DNA of 64,000 nt from JADLHS01 sp049840435 (GTDB taxonomy: Bacteria; Verrucomicrobiota; Verrucomicrobiia; Limisphaerales; JADLHS01): positions 124,001-188,000 of the forward strand of contig JASGKY010000016.1 in assembly GCA_049840435.1 (NCBI GenBank), given 5' to 3'. Positions 1 to 9,200 of the stretch are shown here, in pieces. The position numbers were made by a program, and so were the translations under genes. The first letter of the stretch is position 1; every line of letters starts with the position of its first letter. The notes below the pieces were generated by a model that worked only from the letters and a program-made list of their open reading frames with translations, was not told the DNA's origin and ran no database searches.

Positions 1-413
1 ACGACGCTCACAATGAAGGGTGTTTGTTTCTTCAGATCGCGCCGCAGCTCCGCCAGTGCTTCCACTGGCTCATAGTGCGTGCACAGCACGACGTCGGGTT
101 TGAAGTCCGTGATGATCTTCTCGAAGCGCCGCCGGGCGCGGCTGGGGAAAAGGCCTTTGATGCGATTCAAGCGGCGCGCGACCTTGGGATCGTCCGTCTT
201 GGCGAAGATCATGCCCCAGAGTTCGGGCGCGCGGGCAACGAGCTTCTCGTAGCCGGCGGCGTGAATCTTTTTATGCAGTGGCGAGAAAAGTTTTACCAAG
301 TCCAGCCGCTCGACGGTGTCCTTGGGGCGCAATGCAAGCCACGCTTCTTCCAACGCCGCCGCCGCCGCGAGATGTCCGCCGCCCGCGGTCTCCGTCGCAA
401 TCAGGATTCGCAT
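1..413 (-). CDS. MGDG synthase-like glycosyltransferase, N-terminal part (cut by window edge)
   Basis: Partial gene whose start lies inside the window and whose C-terminal part is beyond base 1. The translation from an ATG at 413 begins MRILIATETAGGGHLAAA and continues open for 137 codons. The GGGH-x-x-A-A pattern, followed by conserved Tyr and Trp positions (ELWGMIF) and a DFKPDVVLCTH segment, matches the N-terminal domain of monogalactosyldiacylglycerol synthase and processive diacylglycerol glucosyltransferases (UgtP/MurG-like GT28). These enzymes transfer a hexose from a UDP-sugar to membrane diacylglycerol. A second ATG seven bases upstream is out of frame, which fixes the start. The first codons lie inside a short repeat found again near 2256. 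The catalytic C-terminal half is not visible, so the substrate cannot be inferred. Confidence 0.78.
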   Translation of the reverse strand, partial: MRILIATETAGGGHLAAAAALEEAWLALRPKDTVERLDLVKLFSPLHKKIHAAGYEKLVARAPELWGMIFAKTDDPKVARRLNRIKGLFPSRARRRFEKIITDFKPDVVLCTHYEPVEALAELRRDLKKQTPFIVSV

Positions 414-455
414 GGCGCATAGGTGACGCGACGGGCGCGGGGGGTGACAAGGAAA
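400..455. repeat. Dispersed repeat, copy 1
   Basis: About 56 bases that recur at 2256-2310 with few differences. The first 23 bases are the same in both copies, then GACGCGACGGGC and GACAAGGAAA are shared. Copy 1 covers the start codon and first residues of the glycosyltransferase; copy 2 has no gene attached. Confidence 0.7.
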
Positions 456-516
456 AACGGACTTGATGGCAAGCGACTTTGGTGTTGAGTGAGCAAGAGT
501 CAGCCAAAAATATATT

Positions 517-2187
517 TTACCAAGTGAGATGAGCGGAAGGGAATTTTTGCTTCAGTTTTGAGAAGGCTGATCTTTGTTCGTTAGACGCCAGATAAGGCTG
601 CAAATCGGCAAACGTGTTGGGCTTGGCGCCACCATGTGCATCGGCATAAGCCTGCAGGCAAGGCGCAAGCTGTTTGATGTTATTCATGATTTCAGTTTGC
701 TCGAAATTTCCCAACGTGCCGGATGCTTGCAACCCGATTGCCCATCGTTGGTCGAGTTCCGGGTCAACAGCATCTTTTTGCGTAATGATGAAGTTACCAC
801 GTTGCTGTGGATTCTCTCCGATTGCCGAGGGGGAGATGATTTCAAATCGAGACAGCATGTCATCGGTAACTTTGGACGGATCGAGGTATGGCCGCAGATC
901 AGAGATTTCTTTTGGAAATGTGGCGGATTCGGGATCGAGGCGTTTGGGTTCGTGTGCGTCGTGCTGAAGCGCATATTGGGCTATCGCGTTCATGAGCATT
1001 GCAGCGAATTTTGCCTCGGCGTCATTCCGAAGTGAAGCAAACGCATATCGATAATCGAAATCCGTCCTAAGGTCTTTCTTAGCTGCATTGAGCCAATCTT
1101 CATCTGTAAGAAAGGCCATTTCTGGTATCTGCGCGGCTGGAGTTTGAGCGAGCTTGCTTTTGAGGGCTTCGATGCGAGCCAGCCATTCTTGTGCTGCCAC
1201 ATTTCCTGGTTCGCGTGCCGCTGCTGTTAACTGCCCAAATTTTCCGCGTAACCGCAGCAGTTCCGTTTGGCTGGAATTCAAGTTAGCGTGTGAGTTGTCA
1301 GCGAGCAGGCTTGTCAGCCGATTGTTTAACTCATCACGCTCGATCTGCAATTGCTGATAGTTTTCTGCCAATGGCCGAAGCTTTTGAACCTGCTCGCGTA
1401 GTTTGGAAGCTTGCTGAGCCTCGTAGATACCCACTCCAGCCAGAACAGCGATAGTGGCGGCAACAACGGTTTTCTGGAGTGCGGTCATGGCGATGGCTTT
1501 GGTGGCGGTAATGGTTGCGGTGGTGGCGAGAGTTGTTCCGGTCAGGGCGGCGGCGGTGGAAATGGCGAGGGCCAAGCCCACCGGCGCGGCTTGCACGGCG
1601 TTGGCAGAAATGACGACGGCGAGTCCGCTCGCGCCGACGGTAACGCCGCGTTTGGCGAAGAATTCGCGCAGCCGGTCCACGGCACGGCTGACGCGTTTCT
1701 GCGCGGCATCTTCACTGATGCCGAGTTGCGTGGCGGTTTCCCGGGCGGACTTCTTTTCAAAATAGCGAAGCATCACCATGTCGCGGTCAGCGCTTTCCAG
1801 TTCATCCAAGGCAGCGTCGAGATGTGGGGCGATGCTTTGCCAGTTCGCGTCATTGGGAGCGGAGGAAAGGAGTTGGTTCATAGTGACGGCCTCCTGTTCG
1901 CGGGTCTGGCGGCGCAGATTGGTGCGGATGAGATTGGCCGCGATGTTCTGGGTGGTGCGATGCAGCCAGCCGGTTAACACCGGATGCCCGGCCAGATCGT
2001 GGGCGTTTTGGGCCAAGGCGGTAAATGTGCCTTGGGCGACGTCCTCGGCCAGATGCGCATCGCCGAGACGGCGCATCGCGGCGGAATAGACCAGATCAAT
2101 GTGGCGGCGGACGAGTTCCGCGAAGGCGGGATCGGTGCGGTTCTGCGCGTAATCCTGCAGTAGTTGTTGGTCAGAGCGATCGTTCAC
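517..2187 (-). CDS. Membrane-anchored ECF sigma factor with coiled-coil C-terminal region (paralog 1)
   Basis: Sigma-70 family factor of the extracytoplasmic-function type, 556 residues, about three times the usual ECF length. Region 2 spans roughly residues 20-90 (AFAELVRRHIDLVYSAA, GWLHRTTQNIAAN) and region 4 roughly 118-180 (MVMLRYFEKKSARETA followed by an SEDAAQKRVSRAV recognition helix). Residues about 187-257 are Ala/Thr-rich and hydrophobic and end in a likely membrane helix (VVAATIAVLAGVGIYE). A coiled coil (about 258-335) and a 200-residue extension of unknown role follow. No anti-sigma gene is adjacent, so the C-terminal part may itself be the sensor or regulator (inference). The start used is GTG at 2187; an ATG four bases upstream is out of frame. 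A close paralog lies next on the same strand. Confidence 0.85.
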   Translation of the reverse strand: MNDRSDQQLLQDYAQNRTDPAFAELVRRHIDLVYSAAMRRLGDAHLAEDVAQGTFTALAQNAHDLAGHPVLTGWLHRTTQNIAANLIRTNLRRQTREQEAVTMNQLLSSAPNDANWQSIAPHLDAALDELESADRDMVMLRYFEKKSARETATQLGISEDAAQKRVSRAVDRLREFFAKRGVTVGASGLAVVISANAVQAAPVGLALAISTAAALTGTTLATTATITATKAIAMTALQKTVVAATIAVLAGVGIYEAQQASKLREQVQKLRPLAENYQQLQIERDELNNRLTSLLADNSHANLNSSQTELLRLRGKFGQLTAAAREPGNVAAQEWLARIEALKSKLAQTPAAQIPEMAFLTDEDWLNAAKKDLRTDFDYRYAFASLRNDAEAKFAAMLMNAIAQYALQHDAHEPKRLDPESATFPKEISDLRPYLDPSKVTDDMLSRFEIISPSAIGENPQQRGNFIITQKDAVDPELDQRWAIGLQASGTLGNFEQTEIMNNIKQLAPCLQAYADAHGGAKPNTFADLQPYLASNEQRSAFSKLKQKFPSAHLTW

Positions 2188-2213
2188 TCATAGAAGAATA
2201 ACCGCTCAGCGCG

Positions 2214-2233
2214 AAACCGGACAGAAATTGTGC
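2214..2233 (-). promoter_or_regulatory. Conserved upstream block of sigma paralog 1
   Basis: A 20-base block, on the minus strand GCACAATTTCTGTCCGG followed by TTT. It matches 18 of 20 positions at 4375-4394 upstream of the second sigma gene. Its CGGACA core ends 31 bases from the start codon in both cases. A GCGG-TTA-TTCT sequence closer to the gene is also shared. It may be a promoter or operator read by these sigma factors; that is inference. Confidence 0.5.
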
Positions 2234-2255
2234 CCTGCCGGGAGATTCCCTCTCG

Positions 2256-2310
2256 ATCAGGATTCGCATGGCGCATAGCTGACGCGACGGGCAAGGAGGG
2301 GACAAGGAAA
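2256..2310. repeat. Dispersed repeat, copy 2
   Basis: Second copy of the element at 400-455. Read on the minus strand it contains the same ATGCGAATCCTGAT start-codon context as the glycosyltransferase, but the frame leads nowhere. It may be a relic of a duplicated gene start. Confidence 0.7.
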
Positions 2311-2353
2311 TTGTGGTGGGACTCGGTGCAGGCTGCGGTGTCGCTACTACCGC

Positions 2354-2502
2354 AGCGCCAGAGGCGCGACATGTTTATAGCCTGGCCATTCAAAGCAACC
2401 CAAGCTCCGTAGGAGCGGCATTTCTCCTGCCGGGTGTCGCTCCTACGGAGCTTGTGAAGCTGTCAGGATTCGTTTCTATAAACATGCCGCGCCGCTGGCG
2501 CT
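2354..2502. repeat. Nested palindromic element
   Basis: Two inverted repeats, one inside the other. The outer arms are 27 bases each (2354-2380 and 2476-2502) with 25 matching positions. The inner arms are 17 bases each and perfect (2401-2417 and 2438-2454, core CTCCGTAGGAGCG). It encodes no transposase. It resembles the palindromic intergenic elements or MITEs found in many copies in some bacterial genomes; copy number cannot be judged from one window. Confidence 0.75.
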
Positions 2503-2779
2503 CTTGGGCGGGCGAGAGGCTTCCGGGTTGAAGTGGTAATCCGGGCGCGCGAAAGCGGTGTCGCGCTGCGCTTGCCACCGCAGTCCAGACGCAGCGGGTT
2601 GGTAAGGGACATGGTTTGGCGCGAAGCGTTTGGAGTGGGCCGGCTTTAGCGGCGCTTTCGGGCGTGCGGAAATCTTTTGAGCAATAAGACCGCCCCGGGC
2701 GCACCATGAGTGGTGCTGAAGTCACCGCAATCCTGACGCTGGCGCGTGGTGCAGCGGGGCTTGGTTGCGCGGAGTGGGT

Positions 2780-4348
2780 TTATTGGAGAAACCGCCTGAT
2801 GCGGTCAATATCGCTCTGCGATAAGCTTCCTCCGCTTTCAAAAGGAACTCGTCCTACACCCTTATACCAATAACCTGACACACCGATTCTGAATAGCGTA
2901 TCCTGTTCTTCATCCACTACCGATTTCTCTCCAATCTGCCACTCTGAAGTTGGTATGACGTACGGGTGATTAAGTGAAGATTCGTTAAGCTTGCCATCTT
3001 GGATAAGCTTATATCGTTGGAAAATCGCACTATTGATCTGGGTGGAGTAGTACGGGGCCAGTTGCGAAATGTCATTTGGTAACTGCCCATTGTTAGCTTC
3101 TATGTAGTTGACCAATGCTTTTCCCGTCAGTCGTGCGAATTTCTCCTTTGACCTAAGCCGTAAATCTGAAAAAAGCATCAGAGTTTGCGAATCAGATTGA
3201 TCTTCGTACTGTCCAAACGGAATCCAGTCTTTGGCGGTTAAGAGTTCAAGCTCTGGGATCTTCTTGTCTGGTATTTGTTCTAGGCGGTCTTTGAGTTGGT
3301 TTATGCGAGAAAGCGAAGCTAGCAGGGCAGCTTCCATGAAATCATTCGTTGTGCTAAGTTCCTTCTTGGCTTGGGCGGTGTGCTTCAGTTGTCCAATCTC
3401 GCCACGCAGCTTGAGCAACTCTGCCGTGTTGCGATTCAAGCGCTCATTGTCATCACGTAGCACGGCAAGTTGGCGGGTGGTTTCATCGCGTTCGTTCTGC
3501 AACAGTTGGATTTTTTCATTCAACGGTGCTTGCAGTTGCTGAAGCGCTTGATTTTGCGCACGTAGCTGCGAGGCGAGGCGGGTTTCATAAATTCCCACTC
3601 CGGCAAGAACGGCGATGGTGGCAGCAACAATAGTTTTCTGAAGTGCGGTCATGGCGATGGCTTTGGTGGCGGTGACGGTTGCGGTGGTGGCGAGGGTTGT
3701 TCCGGTCAGCGTGGCCGCGGTGGAAATGGTGAGGACCAAGCCCACCGGTGCGGCTTGCACGGCGTTGGCGGAAATGACGACGGCGAGTCCGCTCGCGCCG
3801 ACGGTGATGCCGCGTTTGGCGAAGCATTCCCGCAGGCGGTCCACGGCGCGGCTCACGCGTTTTTGCGCGGCTTCGTCGCTGATGCCGAGGGTTTGCGCCA
3901 TGTCGTGGGCGGATTGGCGCTGGAAATAACGGAGCATCACGGCGTCGCGCTCAGGTTCGCTGAGTTCGCCGAGGGCGGCGTCGAGGTGCGGGGCGATCTG
4001 TTCCCAGTCGGCTTCGGGCGAGGTGGCGAGCAATTCATTCATGGCGGCGGCCTCCTGTTCGCGGGCGCGGCGGCGCACGTCGGTGCGGACGGTTTGCGCG
4101 GCGATGTTTTGCGCGGTGCGATGCAACCAGCCAGCCAACACCGGGCGCTCCGTGAGTTGCGCGGCGGTTTTGGCCAGCGCGAGGAAGGTGGCTTGGGTTA
4201 CATCTTTCGCGAGGTGTGCATCACCTACCATGCGGCGCGCGGCGGAATGGACGAGGTCAATATGCCGCCGGACCAGTTCGGCGAACGCGGCGTCGGAGCG
4301 GCGTTCGGCGTAGGATCGGAGCAGTTGCGCGTCGGATTGGGCATCCAT
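2780..4348 (-). CDS. Membrane-anchored ECF sigma factor with coiled-coil C-terminal region (paralog 2)
   Basis: Sigma-70 ECF factor of 522 residues, arranged like its neighbour: region 2 (LLRSYAERRSDAAFAELV, GWLHRTAQNIAA), region 4 (AVMLRYFQRQSAHDMA, SDEAAQKRVSRAV), a hydrophobic Ala/Thr-rich stretch ending in a membrane helix, then a long coiled coil (about residues 258-345) and a divergent tail. The hydrophobic block of about 72 residues differs from paralog 1 at only five positions, while the tails hardly resemble each other. Start ATG at 4348. The two genes are tandem and share an upstream block, which suggests duplication followed by diversification of the C-terminal part. Function of the tail is unknown. 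Confidence 0.85.
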   Translation of the reverse strand: MDAQSDAQLLRSYAERRSDAAFAELVRRHIDLVHSAARRMVGDAHLAKDVTQATFLALAKTAAQLTERPVLAGWLHRTAQNIAAQTVRTDVRRRAREQEAAAMNELLATSPEADWEQIAPHLDAALGELSEPERDAVMLRYFQRQSAHDMAQTLGISDEAAQKRVSRAVDRLRECFAKRGITVGASGLAVVISANAVQAAPVGLVLTISTAATLTGTTLATTATVTATKAIAMTALQKTIVAATIAVLAGVGIYETRLASQLRAQNQALQQLQAPLNEKIQLLQNERDETTRQLAVLRDDNERLNRNTAELLKLRGEIGQLKHTAQAKKELSTTNDFMEAALLASLSRINQLKDRLEQIPDKKIPELELLTAKDWIPFGQYEDQSDSQTLMLFSDLRLRSKEKFARLTGKALVNYIEANNGQLPNDISQLAPYYSTQINSAIFQRYKLIQDGKLNESSLNHPYVIPTSEWQIGEKSVVDEEQDTLFRIGVSGYWYKGVGRVPFESGGSLSQSDIDRIRRFLQ

Positions 4349-4374
4349 TCACCAGAGAGTAGCCGCCGGAGGAA

Positions 4375-4394
4375 AAATCGGACAGGAATTGTGC
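4375..4394 (-). promoter_or_regulatory. Conserved upstream block of sigma paralog 2
   Basis: Matches the block at 2214-2233 at 18 of 20 positions, with the same 31-base distance from the CGGACA core to the start codon. On the minus strand the core reads AATTCCTGTCCGA. Candidate shared promoter or operator. Confidence 0.5.
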
Positions 4395-4476
4395 GGGCCG
4401 GCTTTTCGGGGGGCACGCCTGTTTATGTAGGCAAAATCGCGTTGTGCCGGTGGAATGAGGTGGGCAGGCTCAACGC

Positions 4477-6201
4477 ATGAATCAATCGGGGCTGGATCGC
4501 CGAACGTTTTTAAAACGGGTCGGGATGGCTGTGCCACTTGCGGCAGGGGCGGGTTCGCTGGCGCAAGCGGAGCTGGACTCCACTGCGTCAGCCTCCGCGG
4601 CCAAGAAAATTCCTGCCCAAGAGCTTCGCGCTGACTTGGTCATCATCGGTGGTGGATTGGGTGGTTGCGCGGCGGCGTTGGCGGCAGCGCGGAATGGATT
4701 GCGCGTCATCATGACGGAGGAAACCGATTGGATCGGTGGGCAACTGACTTCGCAAGCCGTACCGCCGGATGAGAATCAATGGATTGAGACGCATGGGGGC
4801 ACGCGCAGTTATCAGGAGTTGCGGGCGCGGATTCGAGATTACTACCGGCGTAACTTCCCGCTGACGGAGGCAGCCAAGGGCAATGGCTTGTTGAACCCCG
4901 GCAATGGTGGTGTTTCCAAGTTATGTCACGAACCGCGTGTGGCGTTGGCGGTATTGAACGAGATGTTGGCGCCGTTCGTGGCGAGTTCGCGCGTGCAGAT
5001 TTTGCTGCGGACCATTCCCATTTCTGCGGCGACTACTAGTGACAAAGTCGAAGCCATTCGCGTGCGCAGTCTGGAGTCGGGCAACGAATTGAATCTCATC
5101 GCGCCATTCTTCGCCGACGCGACCGAGACGGGCGAGCTGTTGCCGCTGACGAAGACGGAATATGTCACCGGCGCGGAGTCACAGAAGGAAACCGGCGAGC
5201 CACACGCCAAGCCCACAGCCGAGCCACAGAACATGCAGGCGTTCACAAGTTGCTTTGCGATGGAATATATCCACGGCGAAGATCACACGATTGAGAAGCC
5301 GCGTGAGTGGGAGTTCTGGCGCGGTTACGTGCCGCCAATCAAACCCGCGTGGCCGGGCAAGTTGTTGGATTTGGTTTACTCGAATCCGGTGACGCTTGAG
5401 CCACGCAACTACGGTTTCAATCCGGAGGAGGTGAGCGGTTTGTTCCATTATCGGCGCATCGTGGATCGGAAGAATTTTGTCGCGGGAACTTATGCCGGGG
5501 ATGTGTCGCTGGTGAACTGGCCGCAGAATGATTATCTGCCAGGCAATCCGTTCGAGTGCGCGCCGGAAGTGGCCGCGAAACACATCGCCAGCGCCAAGCA
5601 GCTGAGTCTGTCATTGCTCTACTGGTTGCAGACCAAAGCGCCGCATCCGGACGGCGGGGAAGGGTGGAAGGGGTTGCGGTTGCGTCCGGATATCGTCGGC
5701 ACGGAGGACGGGCTGGCGAAGTATCCCTACATCCGCGAGAGCCGGCGGATTCGTGCGGAGTTTACTGTGTGCGAACAGCATGTCGGCGCCGATGCTCGGG
5801 CGAAGTTGCTAGGGAAACCGGCGGAGGAATTGAAAGCCGAAACCTTCGCTGACTCGGTCGGCATCGGCAGCTATCGCATTGACCTGCATCCGAGCACCGG
5901 CGGCGACAACTATATTGATATCGCGTCGCTCCCGTTTCAGATTCCGCTTGGGGCTCTGTTGCCCAAGCGCGTGGAGAATCTGTTGCCCGCCTGCAAAAAC
6001 CTCGGCGTGACGCACATCACGAACGGTTGCTACCGCCTTCATCCCGTGGAATGGAACATCGGCGAGGCTGTGGGGGCACTCGCTGCGTTCTGCATCACGA
6101 AGAAACGCGCGCCACGCGAGGTGCGGGCGAAGGCTGAGTTGCTCAAGGAATTCCAAGGGCAACTTACCAACCAGGGGGTGCGATTAAGCTGGCCGAGCTA
6201 A
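4477..6201 (+). CDS. Tat-exported FAD-dependent oxidoreductase
   Basis: 574 residues. The N-terminus DRRTFLKRVGMAVPLAAGAG is a twin-arginine signal, so the enzyme is exported folded with its cofactor. A dinucleotide-binding site (DLVIIGGGLGGCAAALAAA, about residues 53-71), then EETDWIGGQLTSQAV, mark the FAD-dependent oxidoreductase family PF12831, common in Verrucomicrobia and Planctomycetes next to sugar-degradation genes. The C-terminus (LLPACKNLGVTHITNG, HPVEWNIGEAVGALA) is the usual closing FAD contact region. The substrate is unknown; a polysaccharide-derived sugar is a guess from the neighbouring glycoside hydrolase. It is divergent from the sigma gene and convergent with the hydrolase, with three bases between stop codons. 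Confidence 0.85.
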   Translation: MNQSGLDRRTFLKRVGMAVPLAAGAGSLAQAELDSTASASAAKKIPAQELRADLVIIGGGLGGCAAALAAARNGLRVIMTEETDWIGGQLTSQAVPPDENQWIETHGGTRSYQELRARIRDYYRRNFPLTEAAKGNGLLNPGNGGVSKLCHEPRVALAVLNEMLAPFVASSRVQILLRTIPISAATTSDKVEAIRVRSLESGNELNLIAPFFADATETGELLPLTKTEYVTGAESQKETGEPHAKPTAEPQNMQAFTSCFAMEYIHGEDHTIEKPREWEFWRGYVPPIKPAWPGKLLDLVYSNPVTLEPRNYGFNPEEVSGLFHYRRIVDRKNFVAGTYAGDVSLVNWPQNDYLPGNPFECAPEVAAKHIASAKQLSLSLLYWLQTKAPHPDGGEGWKGLRLRPDIVGTEDGLAKYPYIRESRRIRAEFTVCEQHVGADARAKLLGKPAEELKAETFADSVGIGSYRIDLHPSTGGDNYIDIASLPFQIPLGALLPKRVENLLPACKNLGVTHITNGCYRLHPVEWNIGEAVGALAAFCITKKRAPREVRAKAELLKEFQGQLTNQGVRLSWPS

Positions 6202-6204
6202 GCG

Positions 6205-9200
6205 TTACTTTGGTGCGACCAGCTCGCCGACGTAGATGCGGTAATCTTTGATGCGGCCGCCGCCGGCGCTTTGGCGCGGGACGTAGCGGAAACCAGAGAC
6301 AGTTTGCGTGCTGCCGAGGTTCAGGATGAAGCGATGCGGATGGTTTGGCTTGGCGTCCTGCCATTGTGAGTGCCAGAGGTTGGCAGTCTGCCCATCGATC
6401 GCGTTTTCCGCCGTGCCGTCTTCGCCGACGCGTTCTTCACTGTCCACGTAGGCAATCGTCCAGCCGTTGTGGCTGAGCGGCGTGCCATCCGCGCCGAGCA
6501 AATCCAGTTCTGCGATGGCGGCGAACGGCCCGCCGTCTTGCGCGTTTAACGATTCGAGGCAGAAGAATTTTCCGGCGGCAGTTTTGGGAAATTTGATTTC
6601 CTGCGTCTCGCTGCCAGCGGCGAAGGTACCGGTATAGGTGGGCGTGACGCCACCAAGGTTCAAAGTGACTTCCGGGCGGCGGGCTTTGGCAAAGTCGAGC
6701 TCGGGGCGGAGTTGATCAAGGATTGGCGTGGCGAGGCCGGCGATTTCGGCATTGGTCGGGCCGATCAAATCCCAGATGATGATTTCATTTTTGCCGGGCT
6801 TGAGCCAGCAGCCGGGAACGTAAGCCGTCTGCGTCGGGCCGATGTTCCAGAAGCGGGCGAGGCAATGGCCATTCACCCAGACGACGCCTTTGCCCCAGTT
6901 GCGGAGGTCGAGGAAGGTGTCGCCGACTTTTTCCAGTTCGACCGTGCCGCGCCAGAGGGTGGGAGATTTACCTTCAACGGCGTGACCGGCTGCGATTGCA
7001 AGTCCGTTTGTATTACCGCTGTAGGTGATCGCCGGTGCCGGTGAATACTTCAAGTTCGCTAGCATTCTCTGGTCGAGAGGCAGATTGAACACTTGCCAGC
7101 CTTTCAAGACTTCACCGCCGAGTTTGACGGGAGCGATCAAACCTTTCGGGTCTTTCATTTCCGGGCCGAAGTTCACTCGGCCCATCGGCTCGACGAGGAT
7201 GTCGAGTTGTGCGGCTTTGGTGCGGGCAGGGAGGTTGAGCTTGGCTTTACCGCTGCGACGATCCAGCACGCCGATGCGCTGTCCATCCACAAACACAAAA
7301 CCAAAATCTTTGATGGCGGCAGCTTCAAGCGCCGTGGCTGGTCCGGCAGGAATTGTGGTGCGATACAGAATGCAGCCGAACATCTGATCGTATTTCTCCA
7401 TTGCCTGCGGCTGTTCGTCGGTGATGGGGGCGGGAAGGTTATCGAAGAGGGATGCAACTTGGGTCGCTGCCACCGGGCCGAAACTGATGACTGGGTTCTT
7501 CACTGGTGGTTCGGGAATAGTTTCGCCGGGCAGGAGATACTTGGCGAAGAGATCGCGGGTCTTGAAAAATTTGTCGGTGGTCCAACCAGCTTCGCTGATA
7601 GGTGCGTCGTAGTCGTAGCTCGAGGTGTCGGGCTTGAACGGACGATCGCAGCCGCCCCAGAAACCGAACGTTGTGCCGCCGTGTGCCATGTAGATGCTGA
7701 ATGAGGCGTTGTGCTTCAGCATGTATTCGAGGTCGGCGAGGTATTTGTCGGTCTTGCCGGTGTGATGCGGTGCGCCCCACGTGTCGAACCAACCGGGATA
7801 AAACTCGCCGCACATGAGCGGGCCTTTGCCTTCGGGCAATATCTGGCGCAACGCTTTGAACGCGCCCGCCGGATCAGAGCCGAAGTTCACGACGGGAAAC
7901 AAATCTTCCCGCCAGCCGTTGCGAAGTGCGTCCTTGGGATTGCACGCGAAGAGTGGCACGTCGAATCCGGCGTCAATGAACACCTGCCGGAGTTCACCCA
8001 TGTATTCGGCGTCTTTGCCGAAGAAACCGTATTCGTTCTCGACCTGCACCATGAGAATCGGGCCGCCTTTGGTGATTTGCAGCGGACCGAGCACGCGGGC
8101 GACTTCAGCGAAGTAACGCTTCGCCGCGCCAATGTAACGCGGGTCGCGCGTGCGGAGTTTGATGTCGTCGTGTTTGAGCAACCACCACGGCGTGCCGCCC
8201 ATTTCCCATTCGGCGCAGGCGTACGGGCCGGGGCGAAGGATGACCCACAATCCTTCCTCTTGCGCGATGCGGCAAAACTCAGCGGCGTCGGCTTCGTAGG
8301 ACCAGTTGAATTCGCCGGGGCGTGGTTCGTGCAAGTTCCAGAAGAGATAGGCGCAAACGGTGTTTAAACCCATCGCCTTAGCCATCTGTAAACGATGCCG
8401 CCAGTATTCGGGTGGAACGCGCGGCGCGTGGATTTCGCCGCAGCGGATCAGGAACGGTTTTCCGTCGAGGAGAAAATCATTCGGGCCGATGGCGAAGGTG
8501 TGTTTGGCCTTTGCCTCCTCTCCCCGGCCCTCTCCTCCCTTGGGGGAGGCGAGGGAGACGGAAGCCAGCGGGCGTTCCGGCGTTTTGGCTTTGCCATCGA
8601 GACGCAGGATTTCGCTGCCGGCAAGCAGGAACGCCCCGACGCCGTAAACTTCCGTGGCTTGCGGTGAAAACTTCTTCGGGTCGGCGCCGATGGGTTGCAC
8701 GTGTGTGAGCTTGCCGTTTTCGTCCACGCACGAAACCAATGCATCCCACGCACGGAGCGCAGCGGGTTCGAAGCGAGCGCGGTCGAGCAGGCCGTTGTTC
8801 ACACCCCATGTCAGCGCGTAACAGTAGAAGCCTGAGCCGCTGGTTTCCTTCAGCGGATAGCTGGCGGCATCGAGCAGACTGGAGCGCCAGAGGCCATCGG
8901 GTTGTTGCAGCGTGAGAATTTTCTCCGCCATTTGCTTGAACTGTGTTTCGAAGCGAGGGCGGTCGGGATCGTTGGGCGCGAGATGTTGCAGCATGCGGAC
9001 GAGGCCACCCATCACCCAGCCGTTGCCGCGACTCCAGAAAATCTTCGCACCGTTGGCTTCGCGCTTTGGGAAGAACGTGCTGTCGCGGAAATAGAGATGC
9101 TCGTCTTTGTCGAACAAGTAATCCGATGTGCGCCACCAGTTCGTGATGGCGAACTCGCGATACTTGGTTTCGCCCGTGGCGATGGACAGACGCAGCCACG

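Larger units (their letters stand above)
2188..2779. other. Gene-free gap between the two sigma genes
   Basis: 592 bases with no credible gene. It holds the shared upstream block, the second copy of a dispersed repeat (2256-2310) and a nested palindrome (2354-2502). The right half (about 2520-2760) has the character of degenerate repetitive DNA; I recognise no gene remnant in it. Confidence 0.6.
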
